From Linepithema humile (Eukaryota > Arthropoda > Insecta > Hymenoptera > Formicidae), in assembly GCF_040581485.1 (NCBI RefSeq), contig NC_090134.1, forward strand, positions 11,895,501-11,959,500: a stretch of DNA of 64,000 bases. The letters run 5' to 3'. Each line of letters begins with the position of its first letter. Position 1 is the stretch's first letter. Positions 45,818-56,967 of this stretch are shown one piece after another. The notes below the pieces were generated by a model that saw only the letters and a program-made list of their open reading frames with translations, made no database searches and was not told the DNA's origin. Made by a program: the position numbers and the translations under genes.

Positions 45818-48800
45818 ATGAAAACGATTTATGATAAAAGTGCTTATAAAAACTGTCGTAACGGACGATATACTACAGGTTCACATTTATTTAGATTTCC
45901 ATTAAAGCAAGATGCAAGACAAAAATTATGGATACGCAACAGTGGTAAGTTTTGTTTACAAGTTATTTTTTAAAAGCATACTTTTGCATATTTTTGAAAT
46001 CGTGTTTATAAAAATAAGAAATGTTTCTTTAAATGATATAAATATATCCAATGATAATGTGTTGATGTATACACATTTAACAGCAAAATTAAAGCATCAC
46101 CCGTTCTGCCCCCCAAATTTCAAGAGAATTTATAACTTCGTCAAAAGTAGGCATAATAAAATGTTCTGAGAAGCATTTTACAACTTGAAAGCTTTACTTT
46201 TGAGATCAGTATTTTAGTAAATGACTTACTGATTTTTTACAAAGCTACATCAAATATAAATAGAGATGCGTCAAATTTAAAAATTTTTTACTTTGAGAAG
46301 TTCCAATGCGTGATTTATAAATCGCATACAAATGCGGTTTACATTATTTGAAAGCGTAAATCTTTACCTTTAATTTATTCGTTTGAATGTTGTGCAATTT
46401 TTTCAACAAATTATTCAATGTTAAAGTAAAAAAAATCATTTTTGCTTCAATATTAACACTTTCAAAAGCTATAAACCGCATTTGTGTGCAATTTTTAATT
46501 TATGTCATGGAACTTTGCAAAGTTATACAAAAATTTTGAAATTTAACGCATTTTGCATTCTTTATTTGTATCCGTATAGTTTCGTAAAAAATCAGTAACT
46601 TGTTTAATAAAGTACCAATCTGAAAAGTAAAGATTTCAAATTTAAAATTTGAATATGGAATATTTCATTATGATCATTTTTGACAAAGTTACACTCATTC
46701 GAAATTTGCCTATTTTTAGAGAGCAGAATGAGTGATACTTTAATTTTGCTGTCGAATGTATAAGTAAAAGTAGCAATCTTAAATTTGTTTACAAAATGAT
46801 TTAAAAGTGATACTCTTAATTCGAGTTTTGATATCTTGTGGAGCAAAGTTATTTGATATTTGATTTTTAATAGGCTAAAGAACGTATTACAAATTTATGG
46901 ATAAAATAAATTAAGACTTTTGTTATTCTGATATTTTCCTGGTAATTATATATTGCGCAATAGAGAGATGATCTCGGCATCTTTCGCGCATCAATATGTA
47001 TTTTAGTGCTTGCTGAATATGTAAAGATTTCACAAAAAATTAAACTTTTTGATATAAAAAGTTTATAAAAAAACATTAAAGAATAGTTAAATAAAGTACA
47101 ATATAAGCGCGTGCGGATAAGATCAGCGGGATTTCGAGCCCAAGCACATCTCACGCACACACGAAACGCTGTACCTGTGTGACGCGCGCTTGGCTAAAAA
47201 TAAGTTCAGCGGGTCGACCGAGCGTAACAGATAAATAGAATTGACGGCCCGGATCAAAGAATTCGCCCAGCGCTTGAAATCCTGTAAAATTATTGTTTAA
47301 TTGTCTCAGAGCATGAAAATTTTGAAAGTCGCAACATTAATTTTTTTAAATATAGGCTTGTAGAGATCGACGAGACGGAACTTTTTTCTATTTGCAGTTT
47401 TTTTGTTCGATGCTTATTTTTAATAATAAAAATAAAAAACTGAAATATTTTTATCCCCAAATTCAATAAGATTTTAAGATATAAATCGTCGTAATTTGGC
47501 CAAATTTTATTGAAATTGTTTGAAATTTGGTATACGCATGCAGTATAGTCTAGCGATGCCTACAAAACAATAAAGAAGCTGAAAATCGCCTATTGTTTAA
47601 TAATAATTAATTGCAAATTGGGGCCAATCGGTAACCATGTTTTTTTAGTTTCGCCGACAAAAAGTATCGAGGGAACTTGAAATTTGGAACAACTTTCAGT
47701 GATACATTTGTTCCTCACTACTGAAGGAAGATTTCTGGAAATTTTCAGATTGATTGATTTGCGGAAATATGCATTTTATAAGAAAACATGCGACACCGGC
47801 AATGATAGCTTTGTGAGCGCTGAGCACCATCAGGCAGCGTACTCGCCGTTCGGATTTCCAGGACTCGATTTTATAATGATTTTTTAATGGTTATACATTT
47901 GAACAATCGCTCACTTCCCACGAAATATCGAAATGATGAACTATTATTTATACGGTTTCTTAATTAAATACTTTTATTATTATTATTTCAAAATATTTCA
48001 CATACACTCCAGAGACGCGGTTTTTAGGACGATAGTAATTTAACAAATAACAATAGTTAAAGTTGTAAAAAATTATTATAAAATCGAGTCCTAGAAAACC
48101 GAACGACGAATACGCTGCTTGATGGTGCTCAGCGCTCACGAAGCTATCATTGCTGGCGTCGCATGTTTTCTTATAAAATGCATATTTCCGCAAATTTTCA
48201 ATGAATCGATCTGAAAATTTCCAGAAATCTTCCTTCAGTGGTGAGGAACAAATGTATCACTGGAAGTTGTTCCAAATTTCAAGTTCCCTCGATACTTTTT
48301 GTCGGCGAAACTAAAAAAACATGGTTATCGATTGCCTCAATTTGCAATTAATTATTATTAAACAATAGGCGATTTTCAGCTTCTTTATTGTTTTGTAGGC
48401 ATCGCTAGACTATACTGCATGCGTATACTAAATTTCAAACAATTTCAATAAAATTTGGCCAAATTACGACGATTTATATCTTAAATTCTTATTGAATTTG
48501 GGGATAAAAATTTGTCAGTTTTTTATTTGTATTATTTAAAATAAGCATCAAACAAAAAAACTGCAAAAAGAAAAAAGTTTCGTCTCGTCGTTCTCTACAA
48601 GTCTATATTAAAAAAAATTAATTTTGCGACTTTCAAAATTTTCATGCTCTGAGACGTTTAGACAATACTTTTACACGATTTGAGCGCAGAGCAAGTTCTT
48701 TGATCCGCGCCCTCAATTATTATCTCATTTATTATTTGAAAATAAAATAATTATGTTTTGAAAGTACTTTCAAAATATTTACTATTTGTCAATCGTTTTT

Positions 48801-50224
48801 CATTACTTTATTTTAGGGAATATTAAATTAGAAAAATGGACTGTCAATTCATTTCGTCGTGCTGGTCTGTGTGCAGATCATTTAATGCTAACTCATTTAA
48901 GGGAGAAGGCAAGAAAACATTAAAACGCGATGCTGTGCCAATTCAATTTAATGATTTGATAAATTTAGAAGAAAAATCTGAGGCAGCTATAGAAATAGGA
49001 AAGATGCAAAGAGCAAAAAAAGAACAAAACCAAATAAAAGAAATGGAAGAAGTAGGAAATACATATAATAACGCAATTGCAGGAACATCATTTAATATCG
49101 ATCATAATGATAAAATTAATAAGCAATTATTAGATCGATTCAAACAAACTTATCTTCCAGCAAAATTAAATTTTGACAAATCATTAGAAGAGGAAGATAT
49201 TACAGAATGGATGCATTTAGAACCTGTAAGATATGAAAACATTGATAAGTGTGATCTGTTAATGACAAAATTGTGAAAAAGAATATAATCCAGAAAAGAT
49301 AATTAAAAGTTTAAAACGTGAAAATATTCGTTTGCGGCAGACTATAAAGCGTTTAAAATTGCGTTTACAACGTCGCCAAGTACCTAAGAAAAAAATAAAT
49401 AAAAAAAATAACAAAAAGAAAATACAAAATTTAATTAATGAACAAAATCTGCATCCCGTTGCAAAAGCAATGATTAATTAACAACTCTATACTCCACATG
49501 CGGCATATACAGAGGAAGAAAAAACTCTTTTAAAATAGCTTTTTTATTATTCGACATCTGCATTGCGTCGTTTACAAAAGGCAGGTTGCAATTTTCCTAC
49601 AAAACAAACTATTAGAAGATGGCACGAAGAATTTAATATAATGCCAGGATTTTGTGATGTTATATTCCGCAAATTGCAGGAAAAAATTTCAAAGTTGCCT
49701 GTAGAATAAAGAGTTTGTGCTTTAAAATGGGATGAAATGTATATAAAATCATATGAAGAATACTCATTTAGTCTGGATCAAATAGAAGGACTCGTTGATC
49801 TTGGGCCTTTAGGAAGGAAAAGTGAAAGGACAAAATGCGTATTTGTATTTTGTGTGGATAGTATAAATGCGCTTCATCCATGGCGTCAACCGCTAGCATA
49901 TTTTCTCCCAGAAAAATGTATGAAAGCGGAAGAAATAGTGATTTTAATGAAAGAATGCTTAGATAGATTGAGCAAAACGGGTGCTGATCTACGACTTATA
50001 ACGTGCGATCAAGGTCCATCTAATCAAAGCGCTTATGCTCAACTTGGTGTGCACTCAGATAAGACATATTTTATACATAATGAAAAAAAATATTACGCAT
50101 TATTTGATTTTCCACATTTGGTAAAAAGATTGGCAAGCTTGTTAAGAAAACATAAATATTTGTATTGCGATGGAAAAATAATAGCATCATATCCCGATTA
50201 TGAAATAACATGGTCTATTGATTA
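45818..50224 (+). pseudogene. P-element transposase relic with a split THAP domain
   Basis: Exon 1 (45818-45944) encodes the first half of a THAP zinc-binding DNA-recognition domain (HLFRFPLKQDARQKLWIRNSG), though one expected leading Cys is not seen. After a 2.9-kb intron (GTAAGT to TTTTAG), exon 2 from 48817 gives EKWTVNSFRRAGLCADHF and the closing KRDAVPIQF. Downstream are a coiled-coil-like Lys-rich stretch and, at 49737-50225, the P-type catalytic segment (KWDEMYIKSYEEY, GLVDLGPLGR, CDQGPSNQ, FDFPHLVKRLASLLRKH). A frameshift near 49275 and stops (for example near 49481, 49537, 49708) kill it. The C-terminus is missing, replaced by a hairpin repeat at 50225. Active P proteins are about 750-900 residues. 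Confidence 0.8.
47243..48714. repeat. Foldback element in the P-relic intron
   Basis: GACGGCCCGGATCAAAGAA at the left is the inverse of TTCTTTGATCCGCGCCCTC at the right, with AATT on both sides (47239-47242, 48715-48718). The arms are about 640 bp and strongly matched, and the spacer is about 47890-48060. A similar terminus fragment is at 3211-3230. Confidence 0.75.
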
Positions 50225-50360
50225 AGTATGTACTGATAGGAATTATTAGAAAGAAAGGAAGAGAGAAAAAATATCAGGGCGCGAGTGGCTAAGCCGGGAA
50301 GCTTTCCCTGATATTTTTTCTCTCTTCCTTTCTTTCTAATAATTCCTATCAGTACATACT
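50225..50360. repeat. Near-perfect 136-bp hairpin
   Basis: The arms (AGTATGTACTGATAGGAATT onward, about 52 bases) match with no obvious mismatch around a loop of about 26 bases (GCGCGAGTGGCTAAGCCGGG). It abuts the point where the P-element homology stops. Confidence 0.8.
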
Positions 50361-50515
50361 GATTCTCCATATGTGAGAACAATGTACCAAAATTTTCATA
50401 CACTTTAAGTATCTCGAACCAGAAATCGGTGTACAAAGTTAACTGTCTCACGTAGACTAATAAATTAATTTCTTTAAGAAAAATTAAAATTTCGCACTAA
50501 CATCTCGCGACGGCT

Positions 50516-50928
50516 CTCAATGCCCTTCTATTATATTATGTGATAGCTATCATTTGAGCCTTTCCTTTATATGTGTTAGATTATTAATTAAAAATGTATA
50601 TCTTTGTTTATTTTACATTATGTCGTAATTTTTCGTAAATTGTACTCTAAAATTCAAGATTACAATTTGCACACTTTCTTGCGACGGTTCATAACTATAG
50701 TCTTCTTAAATTATAGATAAAAAGATTGTTTTTACTGTTTAGCTTGCATTCGTGTTTAATATGCGAGTATTTTTGCATCTATTATAGTTTATGTGTAAAC
50801 GCCCAACCCTGGCTTTTAATATTCAAAATAAGTTATTGGTCATTACTGTATGAAATATCTATAAGAGTTTATCATCTTTTTAAATATTGACAAAAATGCA
50901 ATACTTTATTTACACACACGCACGCACG

Positions 50929-50987
<59 letters not shown>

Positions 50988-51604
50988 AAAATTATAGAAG
51001 TAATTTATTAAAATAATTTAAATGTACATTTTCATATTACACAGGTTATTGAAAATAACTGATCTTTTGCTAAATAAACTGTAAATGCAAAAATAAATGC
51101 TACAATACATGTATTTACAATACGTGTGTATTTATATTTCAAATCTGATTGATATACATAATCATGTTTTACAAGTATGCATTACCGACACTTTGTAGAT
51201 ATAGCACATATCGGAACCAAAAAGTCGTGGACATAGCACGGAAGAGACCCAAAAGATCGTGGACATTACCTACGGGATTCGTGGACATTGGCTACGTAGT
51301 TCAATGTGCACGTTTTGTGCACATAGAGGCGCTAGCCCACAGAAACACGAAAAATGCGGGCATGTCCACTCTCAGTCTTCTCTCTGATAGTACGCTGAAG
51401 TAAACTGCACTTGAAACGACTATTCAGCTACACGCTGTATTTAAAGATTGATAGTTTGTTTCATTTCGCGCAATACATAACCTCTAAAAATATTTTTTTT
51501 AGAATTTGAGCCTGTCAAAAATTAATTGTTTCCTAGTTCCTAATGAACTAGTAATGGATATAAATATATAATATGGCGCTACGATTATATAATAAGTGGT
51601 TAAG
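50516..51604. other. Unassigned stretch with a (CA)n microsatellite
   Basis: An (AC)n run with ACGC interruptions occupies about 50913-50981. The rest is AT-rich with no supported gene. The frame at 51149-51403 contains short TCGTGGACAT repeats and matches nothing I know. Confidence 0.6.
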
Positions 51605-53295
51605 GGCCACTTTTTCTAACGTCGGTTAACTTTAACCGACTGGTAACTTTTCAGAATAGCCAACTTAAAACTCGAAACTTGTATATACATATACATATAC
51701 AAGTTTTGAGTTTTAAGTTGGCTATTCTGAAAAGTTACCAGTTGATTAAGGTTGCGTTCCGTTTTGCGCATAGCACGCATCGTTCGCATCGCTAATGCTT
51801 AGCGCATTGGCTGCGTTTCGTTTCATTATGCGCATGATACATGCTTTGAAACGGAACGATATTGAACGCATTAGAAGCGGAAAATCAAAATGGATTCCAC
51901 AATAAATTGCGCTATCAATGTGACAATGTTTTTAATTGATGAAATGAGTGACAGTAATAGTAGTGAATCATCAACTCTTCCATTATGACTCTTCCTATTT
52001 TGACACTTTTTACAATATCGCTATCAATCGCCATATGCAATTACGCAATCGCATGGAACGCATAAGCTGCTGCAACTCAGGTTGCGTTCCGTTTCGCACA
52101 TTATGCGCACGAATTACATAGAAAACGTTCCGTTTCACTCAATGCGCGCATGAACAGCGCTTAGAATTCCCTAGATCCCCACCACCTGCAGCGCATAATA
52201 CACGCATCAGCTACCTCAAGTTTGAGTTGCAGCAGCTTATGCGTTCCATGCGATTGCGTAATTGCATATGGCGATTGATAGCGATATTGTAAAAAGTGTC
52301 AAAATAGGAAGAGTCATAATGAAAGAGTCATTGATGATTCACTACTATTACTGTCACTCATTTTATCAATTAAAAACATTGTCACATTGATAGTGCAATT
52401 TATTGTGGAATCCATTTTGATTTTCCGCTTCTAATGCGTTCAATATCGTTCCGTTTCAAAGCATGTATCATGCGCATAATGAAACGAAACGCAGCCAATG
52501 CGCTAAGCATTAGCGATGCGAACGATGCGTGCTATGCGCAAAACGGAACGCAACCTCAAACTTGAGGTAGCTGATGCGTGTATTATGCGCTGCAGGTGGT
52601 GGGGATCTAGGGAATTCTAAGCGCTGTTCATGCGCGCATTGAGTGAAACGGAACGTTTTCTATGTAATTCGTGCGCATAATGTGCGAAACGGAACGCAAC
52701 CTAAAAGGTTTGTTTTTTATTCCTACACTGAACTGAACTAGAACTAAACTAAAACTAGGGAGTTTAAGCAAGGATTGAGAGTGCAGACTGAAAAAGTGCA
52801 AGAATAAAAAACACTGCAGTGCAAAAATAATGTGTGACAATATAATAAATAAAATAGTAGTATTGGAATTAATAGAATCTTCTGACGAAGATGATCATTA
52901 ACGATACAGATTATTATTTAACGATACAGATTTATATATTTAAATTTTAAACATTATATTTTAAACATTATACATTAAAATAAAAGTTAAGTCTTGTTGT
53001 TAAGTTTTTTATTTACAAAAATTCTTACTTACAATTTCATACTTACAATTTAATTATCTATTTATGGTGCCTATTTCTTAGGCTGCTGTTCTTGCACTGC
53101 TTGCACTGGCTCTAGACCTAGTGCAATCAGTTCAGTGAACTAGTACACTAAGTTCCGCTACACTGTCATAACGAACAGCGTCAGTAATACCAGTTCTGCA
53201 ATAAAGAACGCTTCAGTGTACACTTTTTGAACTAGTGCAGCCAGTTCAGGAATAAAAAACAAACCTAAAGTTAACCGACGTTGGAAAAAGTGGCA
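51605..53295. mobile_element. Outer MITE with several nested MITEs
   Basis: GGCCACTTTTTCTAACGTCGG at 51605 is inverted at 53295 (CCGACGTTGGAAAAAGTGGC). A hairpin at about 51626-51749 (AGAATAGCCAACTTAAAACTC, mirrored) follows, then the PIF-type MITE (51750-52701). Another TIR element has ends AGGTTTGTTTTTTATTCCT (52706-53266). None encodes protein. Confidence 0.65.
51750..52701. mobile_element. PIF/Harbinger-like MITE carrying an inverted copy of itself
   Basis: The outer element starts GGTTGCGTTCCGTTTTGC and ends with the inverse, and TAA flanks both sides (51747-51749, 52702-52704). A second full copy in opposite orientation (52080-52555, 476 bp) sits in its interior with its own TSD TCA (52077-52079, 52556-52558). 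Joining the outer halves reproduces the inner copy reversed. The 3-bp TSDs fit PIF/Harbinger. Confidence 0.8.
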
Positions 53296-53867
53296 CTAAA
53301 AAATAAAAAATAAATCGATATAAATCGATATTTTCTAATATATGATGTTGAACTGGGATTCTTAACATCTTGAAGATAGTTTCACTTAAAGATAGTTTGA
53401 CACAGCTACACGCGCAGTTTAACATCAGATCTCGTCAACACACTATCTTAAAGACAGCGTGTAGACGGGGCATACCGGATCCAGCGAACATTCGAGAACG
53501 TTCTGGAATCTATAGGACCTGCTGGGGTGCGTTCCGTATTAACGGAACGACAACTTTTCGTCTAACCGTTCTGGTTACGAAGGTGTGACGTCATAACCGC
53601 GTTCCGTTTCACTATTTCCAAACGCCTGGGTGACAACTTTTCGTCGTGCTCGGGACTTTGATGAAAAACGTCTCGCATGCGCAGAACAGCGTAGTGTAAT
53701 AAAGCGCGACGGTCAAATATATGCAGATTATCGTTGTAGGTTATGTTTATGTTCTGTCAGTTTTGTGTTTGAATATAAAAACAAAGAATATGTTATGTTT
53801 GAAGTTTTATATATGAGTTTAATGTTATTTACTTTTAGGTAGAATCTGTTATTTACTTTTAGGTAGA
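53296..53867. other. Stretch leading into the Harbinger fragment
   Basis: At 53523 GGGGTGCGTTCCGTATTAACGG resembles the TIR of the MITE at 51750. Another GCGTTCCGTTTCAC lies near 53600. A 5'-region of a Harbinger element is plausible. No supported gene. Confidence 0.35.
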
Positions 53868-54252
53868 ATGAATAATGTAAAGGTAGCTGGTTTAGTTGTG
53901 ATCATCAGTTATTTAAGCAAATTAATATTCTTTGATCAAAGCATTGACAACAATGATGAAGAAGATAGCAACAAAGAAATAGAATTGTATTTGCACAGAT
54001 TAAAAGTCCGCATTAATAATCCAGCTACCAGGCCTCATCGCATTGAAGGTTTTATCGAAAGAGTTGTCGTATGTCTACTGCTTCCGAATTTTAAAGTCAC
54101 TTCAGAATAACTATGACAAGTTTTCAGTGGTTTCTAATCGAATAGCTCCTCTATTACAAAGTGCTCGAGAAGCTGGACATAAAATTACAGATCCGAAACG
54201 ACAATTACTCGCCTTTTTGTGGCTATTAGCAACACCAGACAGTTTTCGGTAA
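53868..54252 (+). pseudogene. PIF/Harbinger transposase, N-terminal fragment
   Basis: The frame from 53868 ends in IEGFIERVVV, and after a frameshift near 54070 the second frame gives NRIAPLLQSAREAGHKITDP followed by KRQLLAFLWLLATPDSFR. This order matches the segment ahead of the DDE domain in insect HARBI1-like transposases. The DDE domain itself is absent, so this is a remnant. It lies 1.2 kb from MITEs with 3-bp TSDs and may be a trace of their source family. Confidence 0.55.
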
Positions 54253-54730
54253 CTAAACAAGTTATAAAAAGTACAAAATATTAACAAACAAGAAATATAA
54301 TGAAATGGCGATAAGAGCCGTAGCAGGATGTTAGTGCTAACTTTTTAATTTTTTCTTAAAGAAATTAGTAAATTAGTCTACATGAGACAGTTAAATTGTA
54401 CACCGATCTCAGATCGAGATACCTAACGTGTACGAAATTTAAAGTACATTGTTCTCATACAGTACTGGACAAAATAAATTATACACCTTTCAACAAATTG
54501 AATTTGTTAGTGTAACTATTTTTTTAACAAGCAAATAGATTATTACATACAGGAAAATTAAAGCATTTCAAAGTATTTAAATAAAGGAGATATAAAATAA
54601 TGAAAATTTTGCTCAATTTGTTTGTAAACAGTTTATTATTCAATATTCTTACATTTTGCCCTGGACAAAATAAATCATACACTTTTAGAAGTAATAGTTA
54701 ACAAACAAATAAAATTAATTCTAATGGTGC

Positions 54731-55876
54731 TTAGTACTTAGTGTGGCCACCTTTAACTTTTAATACCGCTTCCAGTCGGTGAGGCATACTCTCGACTAAT
54801 TTCTTCAAGTATTCAGGATCAATTTCCTTCCAGGCCTTCTGGAGTGCTGCATAGTATGATGTCTTGTCAGTTACGTTTGTTTTATCCACGTTCCCGTCCA
54901 AATAAGCCCACAGATTTTCAATGGGATTTAAATTTGGTGATTGTGGCGGCCATTCGAGCAGTTTTACTTTATTAAATTTGAAAAAGGCAGTGGTTTTCTT
55001 CGCCTTATGCTTTGGATCGTTATCTTGCTGGAAGATAAAGTTGTTTTCTAAATCCAATTTCAAAAAAGATTTTTCCAAATTCTTGCACAATATATCGATA
55101 TATCCTTCTGCTGTCATAATGCCTTCAATTCGAGCCAAATTATCAATACCAGACCAGGCAAAGCATCCCCATACCATGATATTACCGCCTCCATGTTTTA
55201 CAGTTTTCTGAATATTTACTTCTTTGAGGGCCTCGCCAGGTTTTCGCCACACCCTAGACCGCCGTTTTTGTCCGAATAACTCAAACTTGCTCTCATCAGA
55301 CTACAGGTGTTTACGATAATTCAAGTTCGAGTTAGTTTCACTAGGACCGAAAAATGAGATAGACATAACCATCTAGAACCTTTATGATTTATGACAACTC
55401 GACGCTGTCTTGTATTGCTTGAGTTAAATTCATTGAATTAATTAAGTTTATTGAGCAAATTTTATTGTAATAGAAAAATGTCAACTGCAAATCAGTCTAT
55501 GAAAGAAACAAATAATGTTGGTATGTATGTTGGTATACCTCTTTAATAAATTAATAATAATATAATTAATATAATATAATATAATAACATATAATATAAT
55601 ATAATAATATAATATAATAATAATATAAATATAATATAATTTTATAATAATAATATAATTAATAATAATAATAAATGACATTTTTCTATTACAATAAAAT
55701 TTGCTCAATAAACTCAACAAATTCAATGAATTTAACTCAAGCAATACAAGACAGCGTCAAGTTGTCATAAATCATAAAGGTTCTAGATGGTTATGTCTAT
55801 CTCATTTTTCGGTCCTAGTAAAACTAACTCGAACTTAAATTATTGTAAACACCCTACAATACCTTTTTCCAAAAGT
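54731..55876 (-). pseudogene. Tc1 transposase, C-terminal part (broken)
   Basis: Catalytic region of a Tc1-type DDE transposase. SDESKFELFGQKRRSRV carries the first Asp, QQDNDPKHKAKKT the second, and QSPNLNPIENLWAYLDGN the final Glu. The frame ends VESMPHRLEAVLKVKGGHTK with a stop at 54731. Upstream, a MITE (55306-55853) interrupts it, and the frame resumes with FWKKVL immediately ahead of a TAG where related proteins have Trp. The N-terminal paired-HTH part is missing because the gypsy element lies there. Confidence 0.8.
55306..55853. mobile_element. MITE inserted in the Tc1 gene
   Basis: GGTGTTTAC(G)ATAATTCAAG at the left is inverted at the right. A 5-bp TSD CTACA is exact (55301-55305, 55854-55858). 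The arms are about 170 bp, and the centre is a run of TAATAA-rich DNA. Confidence 0.8.
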
Positions 55877-56910
55877 TGTAACAGCACGCGCTGTTACTAA
55901 GCGTCACGTGAGCTTCGCGTGTACACCCCCCGTTACGGGCCGCATTCCAATCCCCCAACTCGAGGGTAGTAGCTCGAGAAGGGGTAGCTGCTGGGTAGGG
56001 TAGCACCCCAAGTGGGGGTACCGCGACCGGTATAAAAGCCAGCTTGCGGAGCAGACCGATACCATTCCCCCGAGTACGACTCGGACAAGCCTCAGGGCGC
56101 ACTCTGAAGCTCCGGTCGTACTCGCTCCCATCCCGATAGTCGTTCTAGGGGCAGGGCGTTCTCTGCCTCGGTCGGGTGTTCCCGGCGTTCGACTTTCTAT
56201 ACCTCGTCGTTCTAGGGGCAGGGCGTTCTCTGCCTCGGTCGGGTGTTCCTGGCGTTCGACTTCCGACTTCCCGTCGTTCTAGGGGCAGGGCGTTCTCTGC
56301 CTCGGTCGGGTGTTCCCGGCGTTCGACTTCCTATATCCCTCGCATGAGAGAAGACTCTCTCTGTCTTCGGACACAGCGCACCGGCAACCGTCGACGACTC
56401 AGCAGGGCTCAGATATACGCGGTATCGCTTATTTTTTAATATTTTGACTCCGTACTGTACGAACCGACCGATTTAGAATTAAATAGTTTAATTTGTTTAT
56501 TATTCGGCCAAAGGCGCAACACGTTTAATAAATTACGCAATTTCTCTCATTATCCGTTTATTTCCGATATTTGTACTCGTTGAGATACTATACCGTTGAG
56601 ATATTAGATAGTTTAACCGATTACTTATGTACTCAACACATTTATAAATGTTTTTTTTTACACGCTCTCTTAAATAAATATTTATTTCGTTACTTTAATT
56701 TGTTTTTTTTGCTAATCTGGAGTCTCCCGAAAAAACCACATGAACGAACTCTGGCGAACCGGCGAGTTATTCCGCGTCGTAAGGATCCGTTTTGCTAACT
56801 ACGCACTGTCGTAATTCCGCATCGTAAAAATCTGCTTTGCTACCTACGCATCGTCGAAATTCCACATCGTTACGCACCGCCCGTGAGGCGTAAAAATACG
56901 CACCGTTACA
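55877..56910 (+). repeat. 5' LTR of gypsy element 1
   Basis: It starts TGTAACAGCACG and ends ACCGTTACA, 1034 bp. A TATA box (GGTATAAAAGCC at 56030-56041) is followed by a 67-bp tandem unit starting CGTTCTAGGGGCAGGGCG at 56141, 56208 and 56275. AATAAA-like words occur in the AT-rich 3' part. The primer-binding site follows directly. Confidence 0.85.
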
Positions 56911-56928
56911 TGGCGCCCGAACAGGGAC
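56911..56928 (+). promoter_or_regulatory. Primer-binding site of gypsy element 1
   Basis: TGGCGCCCGAACAGGGAC directly follows the LTR. It is the known tRNA-Lys-type primer-binding sequence. Confidence 0.9.
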
Positions 56929-56967
56929 CAGTTTAAAATTAAAACAAGACTCCAGATTTAGAGACAA

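Larger units (their letters stand above)
50371..54461. repeat. Diverged inverted pair, 50371-50515 and 54320-54461
   Basis: TGAGAACAATGTAC ... ATCGGTGTACAA ... TAACTGTCTCA ... TAATTTCTTTAAG occurs at both places in opposite orientation. They may be the termini of one larger DNA element that includes the Harbinger fragment at 53868, or two separate copies of a MITE end. Confidence 0.5.
54460..55876 (-). mobile_element. Tc1-like element, 5' part lost, pierced by a MITE
   Basis: The terminus CAGTACTGGACAAAATAAAT starts at 54460 with TA just outside. CTGGACAAAATAAAT recurs at 54661 in direct orientation, giving an IR/DR-type end. The minus-strand transposase gene follows. A gypsy LTR at 55877 cuts off the rest of the element. 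Confidence 0.75.

Noticed and set aside
53370..53842. Short frames around 53370-53842 as genes
   Set aside because: No recognisable content and repeated CTATCTT/GCGTTCCG motifs; more likely the 5' region of a decayed Harbinger element.
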